Positions 53,306 through 61,415 of a DNA stretch of 64,000 nucleotides are shown in pieces. Both the position numbers and the translations under genes were made by a program. Positions within the stretch are counted from its first letter, which is position 1. The number at the start of each line of letters is the position of its first letter. The stretch lies in assembly GCF_004335085.1 (NCBI RefSeq), contig NZ_RQRS01000005.1, positions 1 to 64,000 of the forward strand, written 5' to 3'. The stretch comes from Pedobacter nototheniae (GTDB taxonomy: Bacteria; Bacteroidota; Bacteroidia; Sphingobacteriales; Sphingobacteriaceae). A model generated the notes under the pieces. It searched no databases and was not told the origin of the DNA. It worked only from the letters and a program-made list of their open reading frames with translations.

Positions 53306-53996
53306 CTTTTTTTGCGTTTCTCGATAATACTTCATCAACCATACCAAATCCTTTTGCTTCTTCAGCAGTCATCCAGTAATCACGGTCAGAAGCTTTCTCT
53401 ACCCAGTCGTAAGTTTGACCAGAGTGCTCTGAAATAATATCATATAATTCTTTTTTCAATTTCAACATCTCTCTCAAGTTGATCTCCATATCTGAAGCTA
53501 CCCCTTGCGCACCTCCTGATGGTTGGTGAATCATTACTCTTGAGTGAGGTAAAGCGGCACGTTTGCCTTTAGCACCAGCAACCAGTAAAACTGCACCCAT
53601 TGAGGCTGCAATACCTGTACAAATGGTTGCAACATCTGGCTGGATGTATTGCATGGTATCATAAATACCTAAACCTGCGTAAACCGAACCACCTGGTGAG
53701 TTGATGTAAATCTGAATGTCTCTATCTGCATCTGTTGATTGTAAAAACAACAATTGAGCCTGAATAATATTAGCATTCTGATCGTAAATAGCATCACCTA
53801 AAAAGATAATACGATCCATCATCAACCTTGAGAAAACATCCATTTGAGCTACGTTCAACTGGCGTTCTTCAATAATATATGGTGTCATCGATTGCGGTGA
53901 CAGGTTTGCTTGCGCAATAAATTTATCTACATGTAAACCGCCAATACCCTGATGTTTAACGGCAAATTTTCTGAATTCTTGTGAATCTATGTTCAT
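53289..53996 (-). CDS. clpP: ATP-dependent Clp protease proteolytic subunit ClpP
   Basis: The 235-residue protein has an N-terminal segment longer than E. coli ClpP and the complete catalytic triad: Ser132 (ICTGIAASMGAVLLVAGAKGKR), His157 (RVMIHQPSGG) and Asp206 (ASDRDYWMTAEEA). It assembles into a 14-mer and degrades substrates unfolded by ClpX. It is the first gene of the clpP-clpX unit, with clpX overlapping its 3' end. Confidence 0.97.
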   Translation of the reverse strand: MNIDSQEFRKFAVKHQGIGGLHVDKFIAQANLSPQSMTPYIIEERQLNVAQMDVFSRLMMDRIIFLGDAIYDQNANIIQAQLLFLQSTDADRDIQIYINSPGGSVYAGLGIYDTMQYIQPDVATICTGIAASMGAVLLVAGAKGKRAALPHSRVMIHQPSGGAQGVASDMEINLREMLKLKKELYDIISEHSGQTYDWVEKASDRDYWMTAEEAKGFGMVDEVLSRNAKKDGETK

Positions 53997-54153
53997 AATA
54001 TGAGTTTTTAGCAGAGGGCATAGAGCTTTTAGTTCCTGTTCCCCATAGTTTCCTGAATAATAAAAAAACCAAAATATAAATAATATTTTAATTATCTATT
54101 GGTTTAGACAAAGAGTGTACCATATCGAAATCTATGACAATATAGCACATTAA

Positions 54154-54510
54154 CTACTTCAAACTTTTAGAAAAGCTTGAAATCATTCTTGCTAAAATAT
54201 CCAAATCTTCTAACAAATCTGCCAAATCCTTGTCAGAAACCAGCAATCTTAAATTTAATACTAAAAGAATATTGGCATTCTCAAAAACAGATCAGTGCGC
54301 AAAATTTAAGAACCTTCGAAAATCGGGTGTAGAATTAGAATCCGAACCTTCTGCAATATTATTGGATACGCTAAGAGCAGCTCCTCGAAGCTGCTCTGCG
54401 AATCTAAACTTTTTTATTTCTTCTAATTTTTCAGAGATATCAATCAATTTATTACCTACAATTATAGCCCTCTGCCAAATTAGCAAGTCTTGAAATCTAA
54501 ATTTTGCCAT
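54154..54510 (-). pseudogene. Four-helix-bundle (S23-type) gene with in-frame stop
   Basis: Read from the ATG at 54510, the frame gives MAKFRFQDLLIWQRAI to STPDFRRFLNFAH, then a TGA (54292-54294) where family members have Gly. The same frame continues for 46 codons, SVFENANILLVLNLRLLVSDKDLADLL to SKSLK, ending in TAG at 54154-54156. The total of 119 codons matches the usual length of the S23/four-helix-bundle family. It is therefore a single-mutation pseudogene, or a readthrough gene, and not two genes. Confidence 0.75.
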
Positions 54511-54585
54511 AGGCTAAAATAAGATTTATAATTGATTTACATTAAGGCGTTAAAAGCGCTCTGCTCCATGCCCTATGCGAATTAC

Positions 54586-55932
54586 TTATTTGTTTAAAGC
54601 TACAAACTTATCGTAATCAATATCTTTTTGCTCTAATGTTGCAACAGATTTAATGTATTCGAAAGTTTTTAAAGCTTTTACTTCTTCAAAAGTACGGTTA
54701 GCATTTTCTTTTTCCTGTAAGAACTGAACAGCATATTGTGCTAATTGATCTTCTGGAAGTGGGCTTGGGCTATACATTCTGAATTGAGCATCTAATTTTG
54801 CTTTAGCTGCTTGTACAACATCTTCATATTTAATTTCGATGCTGTTATCTTTAATGATTTTGTTTTCGATTAAAGTCCATTTAAGGTTTTTAGCGAAATC
54901 ATCGTAACCTTCTGCCAATTCTTCATCTGTTAATTTTTCGTTTGTTGCTTTTAACCAACGGCGTAAAAATTCATCAGGTAATTCAAAGTTATGTTTCTCA
55001 ATTAATTGAAGGTAGATATCGTTTGATAATTGACGATCTGCATCTTGTTTAAACATGCTTTCTACTTCTTCAGTAATTTTAGTTCTGAAACCAGCCTCAT
55101 CAGTTACAGTACCTTCGCCAAATAATTTATCAAAAAACTCTTGGTTTAAGTCTGATTCCTCTAAACGGTTAACATTTTTAACAGTTAACTGGAAGTTAGC
55201 TTTTAATTCAGCAGCAGCTTCTTCAGCAATGTTTAATGCTTTAGCAATTACTGCGGCATCTTCAAAAGCTTTTTGAATATCGATCGTTACAACATCATCT
55301 TTCTTTAAACCAATTAATGATTTAAGGATTTTTTTATCTTTAATTTGATCTAAACGTACAGTTGCAGTGCTGGTAATACCACCTTCTAAAGCAGAACCAT
55401 CTTCGCCTAATTGAACAAGATCTGTGTATAAAACATCACCATCGGCAGAAACCTCTGGATTTGTCATTTTACCATAGCTACGACGGATATTTTTGATACG
55501 GCTTTCTAAAGTTTCTTTATCTGCTTTAACTACATATTCAGTAAATTTATCTTTAGATGAGATATTTACATCGAAAGCTGGAGCTAAACCTAATTCGTAA
55601 TCAAATTCAAACTCGTCTGTATTATCCCATTTAAATTCTTTTTCATTATCCAACATTGGTAATGGCTGACCTAAAACTTCTAATTTTTGTTCAGCGATAT
55701 AGTTAGTTAAAGTATCATTTAACAGGTTGTTAATTTCTTCAACCAAAATACTTTTACCATACATTCTTTTAATGTGGGCTGCAGGCACCATACCTTTACG
55801 GAAACCAGGTAATTGTGCTTTTTTAGCTTGTTCTTTAATGGCCTTATCTACTTTTTCAGTATAATCTGCAGGTGCGATTTTGATTTTTACAACAGCATTT
55901 AAGTTGCCTGTTTTTTCCTGTGTGATATTCAT
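54586..55932 (-). CDS. tig: Trigger factor
   Basis: The 448-residue chaperone has the ribosome-binding signature LPGFRKGMVPA near residue 45, a middle PPIase-like section and a helical C-terminal substrate-binding region. It binds the ribosome exit site and helps fold nascent chains. The gene sits next to clpP, as in many bacteria. Upstream (55935-55992) is a patch of TTTGAGATATGAG words. Confidence 0.93.
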   Translation of the reverse strand: MNITQEKTGNLNAVVKIKIAPADYTEKVDKAIKEQAKKAQLPGFRKGMVPAAHIKRMYGKSILVEEINNLLNDTLTNYIAEQKLEVLGQPLPMLDNEKEFKWDNTDEFEFDYELGLAPAFDVNISSKDKFTEYVVKADKETLESRIKNIRRSYGKMTNPEVSADGDVLYTDLVQLGEDGSALEGGITSTATVRLDQIKDKKILKSLIGLKKDDVVTIDIQKAFEDAAVIAKALNIAEEAAAELKANFQLTVKNVNRLEESDLNQEFFDKLFGEGTVTDEAGFRTKITEEVESMFKQDADRQLSNDIYLQLIEKHNFELPDEFLRRWLKATNEKLTDEELAEGYDDFAKNLKWTLIENKIIKDNSIEIKYEDVVQAAKAKLDAQFRMYSPSPLPEDQLAQYAVQFLQEKENANRTFEEVKALKTFEYIKSVATLEQKDIDYDKFVALNK

Positions 55933-56105
55933 TTTTTAGATTTGAGTATTGAGATGTGATAAGGTTTGAACACTGAGATATGAGATTTGAGACAAATAAC
56001 GTATTTCATTTCAAAAAACTCCACATCGATTTTCAATTTTTCTTTATCAATGTTATTAAAAAATAAAACCGTTCCGATTATCTCGGAACGGCCTTTACCT
56101 TAGTG

Positions 56106-56187
56106 TGCGGAAGAAGGGACTCGAACCCCCACGCCGTGAAGCGCCAGATCCTAAGTCTGGTGCGGCTACCAATTACGCCACTTCCGC
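56106..56187 (-). tRNA. tRNA-Leu, anticodon UAG
   Basis: The minus strand forms a class II tRNA with acceptor GCGGAAG/CTTCCGC, anticodon stem CCAGA/TCTGG around loop CTTAGGA (anticodon TAG), a long variable arm and T arm GTTCGAGTC. The discriminator is A. It reads CUA/CUG codons. It is about 170 bases upstream of tig on the same strand, so the two may share a transcript. Confidence 0.95.
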
Positions 56188-56391
56188 TGTTAGGATTTAT
56201 TAAGGACTGCAAAGATAGAAACTAGATTGAATTATCAAAAGGGAAACGTAAAAAAAGTTAAATATTTTTTGATCAGAAACGCTAAATAACTCAGAACTAA
56301 CGAGAAAGATTTTATAAAAAATTGAAGATGAATTACAGTCTTAGCTGTGAATTAGCTCTTTCCTACTTTTCATGGATTAATTAAGCATAAA

Positions 56392-56436
56392 AAAACCCTT
56401 CTTAATTTTCTATAAAATTGAATTTAAGAAGGGTTT
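56392..56436 (-). terminator. Terminator after the small lipoprotein gene
   Basis: AAACCCTTCTTAA and TTAAGAAGGGTTT pair around an 18-base loop that itself can extend the stem; on the minus strand a T run follows. It is 20 bases after the lipoprotein stop. Confidence 0.88.
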
Positions 56437-56457
56437 GTAATTAGAAAACTTTTTTAT

Positions 56458-56760
56458 TTAGAACTTAACAAGAGTTACTTCGATAAGCTCTGGACCGCCT
56501 TCGAGTGGATAACCAGCCACTTTTTTTCCTTTAATGGTTACCGATTTATCTACGTATTGATCCAGTTTTATTGCATCACTTTTTAATGCGTAAGTTTTGT
56601 TTTCGGTTTTTAAAAGGTGTGTACCATACTGAAAAGTTGTCATACCTAACTTTTCTATTTTTCCGGTTAGGGTAATAGAACGCCCTGTGGTTGTGCTATT
56701 TAAAGAGCTACAGCTAGAAAACACGGCAACAAATAGGGATAATACAAGTATTTTTTTCAT
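56458..56760 (-). CDS. Small lipoprotein of unknown function
   Basis: From the ATG at 56760 (the earlier ATG at 56805 only adds a non-signal stretch) the protein has 100 residues with the lipobox VAVFSSC (Cys17). The mature part is a small beta-rich domain, LTGKIEKLGMTTFQYGTHLLKTENKTYALKSDAIKLDQYVDKSVTIKGKKV. The OB-fold-like alternation of strands hints at a binding role, but no family is recognised. It is probably exposed in the periplasm or at the surface. Confidence 0.7.
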   Translation of the reverse strand: MKKILVLSLFVAVFSSCSSLNSTTTGRSITLTGKIEKLGMTTFQYGTHLLKTENKTYALKSDAIKLDQYVDKSVTIKGKKVAGYPLEGGPELIEVTLVKF

Positions 56761-56822
56761 AATAATAGAAACGAGATAATTAGATTTAATGTTACAAATT
56801 AGCAAAAAATACTTTGAATATA

Positions 56823-57620
56823 TTAGTAGAGTTCTTTTTGAAACTCGAAAAAATATTGAACGGCTTTAACTAATCGGCTTCCGTACCAGCTAAACATTTC
56901 GCCATCAACGAGTTTAATTTTAGTTTTGGGTAAAACGGCTTGAATTTCTTGAATGTGTTTTTCTCCAAATGGATATGGTTCTGATGATAAGAGAACAATT
57001 TCGGGATTTAAAGTTTTAAGTTGCTCCAAATTCAATTGCGGATAACGTTGCTGGCTAATTACATTTGTCATACCGTTTGTTAAAAGTACATCATCAATAA
57101 AGGTGTTTTTACCGGCTGCCATGTACGGTTTGCGCCAAATTAAGTAGGCTACTTTTTTATCTATATGATTTTGAAGGGCAAGCGTTTTTAAATCGGTAAA
57201 ACCTGCATTAATCAAGTGGTTTAAATATGATGCTTCGGGAACACGATCAACCAACTCTCCTATTTGAGTAATGGTTTTTATGGCATCATCAAGTGTGAAA
57301 ATATCACTCATCCAAACTGGAAAGCTTGCGCCGAGTTCTTCAATATCGCTTTGTGTATTTTCTTCTTTATTGCCGATAATTAAGTCTGGCTTTAAATCTT
57401 TAATTAAATCGATATTAAGTTTTTTGGTTCCACCAACTTTTGTGCGTTCTGCAAACTTTTCGATCGGGTGAATACAAAATTTTGTTAAACCTATAACTTC
57501 CTGATCCAAACCTAAATCAAATAACAATTCGGTTTGAGATGGTACAACTGAAATTATTCTTTTAGGCGGAAAATTTATAGTGATTTCATTCCCCAATTGA
57601 TCGGTAAACGACTTTTGCAT
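56823..57620 (-). CDS. BtuF-like substrate-binding protein without signal peptide
   Basis: The 265-residue protein resembles the helical-backbone metal-receptor family: PKRIISVVPSQTELLFDLGLDQEVIGLTKFCIHP, then IKDLKPDLIIGNKEENTQSDIEEL and KTLNPEIVLLSSEPYPFG. Such proteins bind cobalamin, haem or siderophores. No signal peptide or lipobox precedes the first domain, and no in-frame earlier ATG is seen, so it appears cytoplasmic. A role as a cytosolic corrinoid- or metal-binding protein is an inference. No BtuCD genes are adjacent. Confidence 0.8.
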   Translation of the reverse strand: MQKSFTDQLGNEITINFPPKRIISVVPSQTELLFDLGLDQEVIGLTKFCIHPIEKFAERTKVGGTKKLNIDLIKDLKPDLIIGNKEENTQSDIEELGASFPVWMSDIFTLDDAIKTITQIGELVDRVPEASYLNHLINAGFTDLKTLALQNHIDKKVAYLIWRKPYMAAGKNTFIDDVLLTNGMTNVISQQRYPQLNLEQLKTLNPEIVLLSSEPYPFGEKHIQEIQAVLPKTKIKLVDGEMFSWYGSRLVKAVQYFFEFQKELY

Positions 57621-57737
57621 AAAGCAAAGTTAATATTTAGCTTGGTTAATTGTACAAAGGGTGCAATTCAAATTGTCGCTAGGCTGCAGTTTCGATAGCA
57701 GCTGCCAGTTGTTGTCATATTCACTTTTTGTTATGAG

Positions 57738-58031
57738 TTTACCAAGTCAATCCCGACCGTTACCAAGTCATTCCCGACTGTTACCAAGTCATTCCCGACC
57801 GTTACCAAGTCAATTGCGACCGTTACCAAGTCAATCCAGACCGTTACCAAGTCAATTGCGACCGTTACCAAGTCAATCCCGACCGTTACCAAGTCATTCC
57901 CGACTGTTACCAAGTCAATCCCGACCGTTACCAAGTCAATCCCGACCGTTACCAAGTCAATTGCGATCGTTACCAAGTCAATTGCGATCGTTACCAAGTC
58001 AATTGCGATCGTTACCAAGCCATTCCAGATC
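57738..58031. repeat. Fourteen tandem 21-bp repeats
   Basis: Fourteen units of the form GTTACCAAGTCAnTnnnGAnC follow each other without interruption (14 x 21 = 294). The first nine bases are nearly invariant and the last nine vary. No gene in the region uses it; both strands stay open over the array only because 21 is a multiple of three, with non-conservative changes in every frame. The gaps on either side (57621-57737 and 58032-58176) hold no gene. It lies between the BtuF-like gene and the ABC operon. Confidence 0.9.
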
Positions 58032-58176
58032 GTAGAGCTTTGCCGGTAACCTAAAGGTATTCTTCTCTACTCACTTGTAAGGCTTTTAAAGATAATTGCA
58101 ATTTAAATTTATAAATCAAACGCAACAATCTGGATTGCACCCTTGTAGAAATCGGTTAACTGTGAACTAAAAATTA

Positions 58177-58875
58177 CTAACTATTGGCTGAAAGCTGGCT
58201 AACCTCAAGATCTTGTTTCACTACACCATCTTCTATCGTTAAAATTCGATTTCCGTATTGAGCATTTTTTTCTGAATGTGTAACTTGAATAATGGTGATA
58301 CCCTCTTCTTTATTTAATTTTTGAAAGAGCGCCATAATTTCTTCGGCTTGTATGGATTGTAAATTTCCGGTAGGTTCATCAGCTAAAATAACGGATGGTT
58401 GTGCAGCTAATGCTCTTGCTATACCTACTAATTGCTGCTGACCGCCAGAAAGTTGGTTAGGGAATAAATCTTTTTTTGCTACGATATTAAAACGATCCAG
58501 CAAATCTGCTATACGACTTTTACGTTCTGAACCGCCAATTTTTTTATAAAGTAAAGGGGCTTCAATGTTTTCATAAACGGTCATTTCATCAATCAAATGG
58601 TAAGCTTGAAAAACAAAGCCGATATGATTTCTGTAAAGCTCAATGCGCTTGCGTTCGTTTAATGAGGTTACATCTTCGCCCATAAATTCATATTGCCCGT
58701 ACGTGGGTTCTTCCAACATGCCTAAAATATTGAGCAATGTAGATTTTCCTGCACCTGAGGGGCCCATGATGGAAACAAATTCACCTTGTTTAATGGTAGT
58801 TGTTACATGGCGCAAAACGTAATGTTTTATTCCTTTTGTAGCATAATATTTCTCTATATTTTTAAGTTCTATCAT
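58177..58875 (-). CDS. ABC transporter ATPase of an FtsX/MacB exporter
   Basis: The 232-residue ATPase has Walker [15 protein letters not shown], a Q loop in FVFQAYHLIDEM, signature LSGGQQQLVGIARAL and Walker B VILADEPTGNLQS. It is of the MacB/LolD subgroup. It is the last gene of the operon whose two upstream genes encode FtsX-type permeases (gap 53 bp). Together they should form an envelope exporter or mechanotransmission machine. Confidence 0.92.
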   Translation of the reverse strand: MIELKNIEKYYATKGIKHYVLRHVTTTIKQGEFVSIMGPSGAGKSTLLNILGMLEEPTYGQYEFMGEDVTSLNERKRIELYRNHIGFVFQAYHLIDEMTVYENIEAPLLYKKIGGSERKSRIADLLDRFNIVAKKDLFPNQLSGGQQQLVGIARALAAQPSVILADEPTGNLQSIQAEEIMALFQKLNKEEGITIIQVTHSEKNAQYGNRILTIEDGVVKQDLEVSQLSANS

Positions 58876-58928
58876 TTTATATGTTATAATTTCTATTTAT
58901 CACGAGCCATTTACATTTGAAATTGGCT

Positions 58929-61352
58929 TTATTCATATTTTAAGGCCTTTACCGGGTTACCAATTGCGGCTTTTCTAGCTTGAATACTAACTGTTAACAC
59001 TGCTATAATTACCGAAATTGCGGTTGCTAGTATAAAAGGTACAACTGGCATACTTATACGGTAGGCAAACCCTTGCAGCCATTTATTTACCAAAATATAG
59101 GCAATTGGCCAGCTAATTAGGTTTGCTACGACAACTAAAATAAGAAACGATTTATTTAGAAGGTTAACAATTTGAATATTCGATGCACCCAAAACTTTTC
59201 TAACGGCTATTTCTTTTGTCTTCCGTTTAGCTACAAAAGTAGAAAGGGCAAATAAACCAAGTAAAGATAATGAAACGGATACTACGCTGAATAGAATAAT
59301 CATATTCATAAAACGGTTATTATCTTCTAAAACTTTGTTAAAAGCGTTATCAATAGTGGTGTATTCCATTATATTATTTGGATACATGGCTTTCCACTCT
59401 GTTTCTATCTTTTTAATAATGGTTGAAGTGTTTTCGGTATTAAACCTGATTATCAGGTTATTTGTGGATGACATTCCTGCCAGATGTGTAACTTTATAAA
59501 CGGTTGGTAAAATAGCTTTATCGAAACCTTCATTATGGTAATCTTTAATTACACCAACAATTTGAAAGTTGTGATAAGTAGATCCATCCTTAATTTTATA
59601 GTTTTTACCTACGGCATTTTCATCAATCAGCTTTGCTGCAGTTTCATTAATAACTACAGTATTTATAGTATCTTGTTTGTACTCTTTAGAAAATATTCGT
59701 CCTTGTAAAACCTTAACGCCCAGTGCAGGCAAAGCATCCATGGTTACAGTTACCGTATTAAGATTTACTTTATTGCCGTTGTAAATAATTTCTACAGGCA
59801 CATTAAAAACATTCCCCATTACTTGGGTACTTGTAGCCACGTATTTTACACCAGGAATTTTTTTAAGCTTTTCTACAAAGCCTTTATTATAATTAGCTTT
59901 GATATTGATGAGGTTACTGCGATCGAAACCCAAATCTTTATTGCTAACATATTGGGTTTGCAGATGCATTACGCCTATTGCGATAATAAAAGTTACCGAA
60001 ATTATAAACTGAAAAACCACAAGCGCATTGCGTAAAGCGATTCCTTTTAAACTGTTTTCATAATTACCTTTTAATATAGAAACTGGATTATAGTTGGATA
60101 ATATCCATGCGGGATAAAAACCTGCCAATAGAGTTACCAAAACAAAAAGACCAAGTAATTGCGCAATTATATTTGAAAGATTAGGGCTATACCAAAAGCT
60201 CAATTCTACTCTAAATTGCGAGTTAAAAGTTGGTAATAACACTTCAATTAATATGATGGATAAAAAGAGTGCTACAGTACTTTGCAAAGCTGATTCGACC
60301 AAAAACTGACCAATTAATTGTTTTCTATAAGAACCGAGTACTTTTTTTACACCTACTTCTTTAGCTCTTTGAACAGATTGTGCCGTGGCAAGATTAATAA
60401 AGTTGATGATTGATACCAGCAAAAGAAACGCACAGATACCTATAATGGGTTTTAATTTTTCTAACCAGCTTAATTGGAATGATGGATTACCGTGTACTTT
60501 TGCCAATGGAATTGCTTTTATTTCCAGGTGATTACCTTCATTAAAGAAACTTTTGTAATCTATGTTGTTTAAAACTGCGCTGGCTTTTTTAAATTCGAGA
60601 TAAGCTTTTTTAATATTTTGATTTAATATTTCTGCATTGCTTACCTTATTTATTTTCGCGTAAACCTGGCAATAATTATTATTCGATGGATTTTCCGGGT
60701 CTTTATCTTTATCACCAGTGTGCATAATTGCACTAAATGAAGCCGTTTCTGGTGTTTTTGGATCTTCAACTATTCCTGTAACTGTTAAATCTGTTCCTTG
60801 ATCTCCTTGCCACATTGCCACCTTAATAACTTTACCTAAAGCCTTTTCAGTACCAAAAAGTTTATGCGCAAGGCTTTGTTTAAGCACTACAGATTTTGGC
60901 GCATTTAAAGCATCGCTTTGATCGCCCTGGAGAAATTTGTAACTAAAAACATGAAAGAAACTACGATCAGCATCTTTCATTCCATTAACCGTAATAGGTT
61001 CTGCCTGACCAATTTTAACGGAATTTCCTGTACTAAAATCCCAATCCTGATCTACTTTGGTTACGGCAATAACTTGTGGAACTTTTTCGCGAATTAGCGT
61101 CGCTACACGACTATCATTAGCTTCCTGTAAATGTTCTTTAGCATCAGGCGTAAAAAAGCTATGTCTTTCTCTTATTTGATAAACCTGATCTAAATCTGGC
61201 GACCATTTATCGTAGCTTTCTTCATAATTGATGTATAAAAGCAATAAAACAAAGGCGGTTAAACCGAGTGCAAGTCCTCCAATATTAATTGCCGCATAAA
61301 TTTTATTTTTAAATAAGTTACGTAGGGCGATTTTTAAGTTTAGTTTGAACAT
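58929..61352 (-). CDS. FtsX/MacB-type ABC permease
   Basis: The 807-residue permease begins MFKLNLKIALRNLFKNKIYAAINIGGLALGL, a first helix, then a large periplasmic MacB-PCD-like domain, a three-helix FtsX bundle near 290-415, a second periplasmic domain (about 440-665) and a final helix bundle ending KAAIGNPVKALKYE. Duplicate FtsX halves in one chain are typical of these Bacteroidota exporters. It is related to the 797-residue permease upstream (61416-63809). Substrate unknown. Confidence 0.9.
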   Translation of the reverse strand: MFKLNLKIALRNLFKNKIYAAINIGGLALGLTAFVLLLLYINYEESYDKWSPDLDQVYQIRERHSFFTPDAKEHLQEANDSRVATLIREKVPQVIAVTKVDQDWDFSTGNSVKIGQAEPITVNGMKDADRSFFHVFSYKFLQGDQSDALNAPKSVVLKQSLAHKLFGTEKALGKVIKVAMWQGDQGTDLTVTGIVEDPKTPETASFSAIMHTGDKDKDPENPSNNNYCQVYAKINKVSNAEILNQNIKKAYLEFKKASAVLNNIDYKSFFNEGNHLEIKAIPLAKVHGNPSFQLSWLEKLKPIIGICAFLLLVSIINFINLATAQSVQRAKEVGVKKVLGSYRKQLIGQFLVESALQSTVALFLSIILIEVLLPTFNSQFRVELSFWYSPNLSNIIAQLLGLFVLVTLLAGFYPAWILSNYNPVSILKGNYENSLKGIALRNALVVFQFIISVTFIIAIGVMHLQTQYVSNKDLGFDRSNLINIKANYNKGFVEKLKKIPGVKYVATSTQVMGNVFNVPVEIIYNGNKVNLNTVTVTMDALPALGVKVLQGRIFSKEYKQDTINTVVINETAAKLIDENAVGKNYKIKDGSTYHNFQIVGVIKDYHNEGFDKAILPTVYKVTHLAGMSSTNNLIIRFNTENTSTIIKKIETEWKAMYPNNIMEYTTIDNAFNKVLEDNNRFMNMIILFSVVSVSLSLLGLFALSTFVAKRKTKEIAVRKVLGASNIQIVNLLNKSFLILVVVANLISWPIAYILVNKWLQGFAYRISMPVVPFILATAISVIIAVLTVSIQARKAAIGNPVKALKYE

Positions 61353-61415
61353 GATGTGAGGTTAATTGCTAAATTGCTTTATTGTTAGCTGAAAACTGGT
61401 TAATTGTAAACTGAA

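Noticed and set aside
53289-53347. clpX start at 53347 extending 14 residues into clpP
   Set aside because: The later ATG at 53305 ([13 protein letters not shown]) gives the usual ClpX start directly before the zinc finger.
54230-54493. Plus-strand ORF opposite the four-helix-bundle pseudogene
   Set aside because: The opposite strand carries a recognisable family over 119 codons; the plus-strand frame is its shadow.
57661-58035. Open frames running through the 21-bp tandem array on both strands
   Set aside because: They stay open only because the unit length is a multiple of three. Unit differences change the amino acids in every frame, and start codons are weak.
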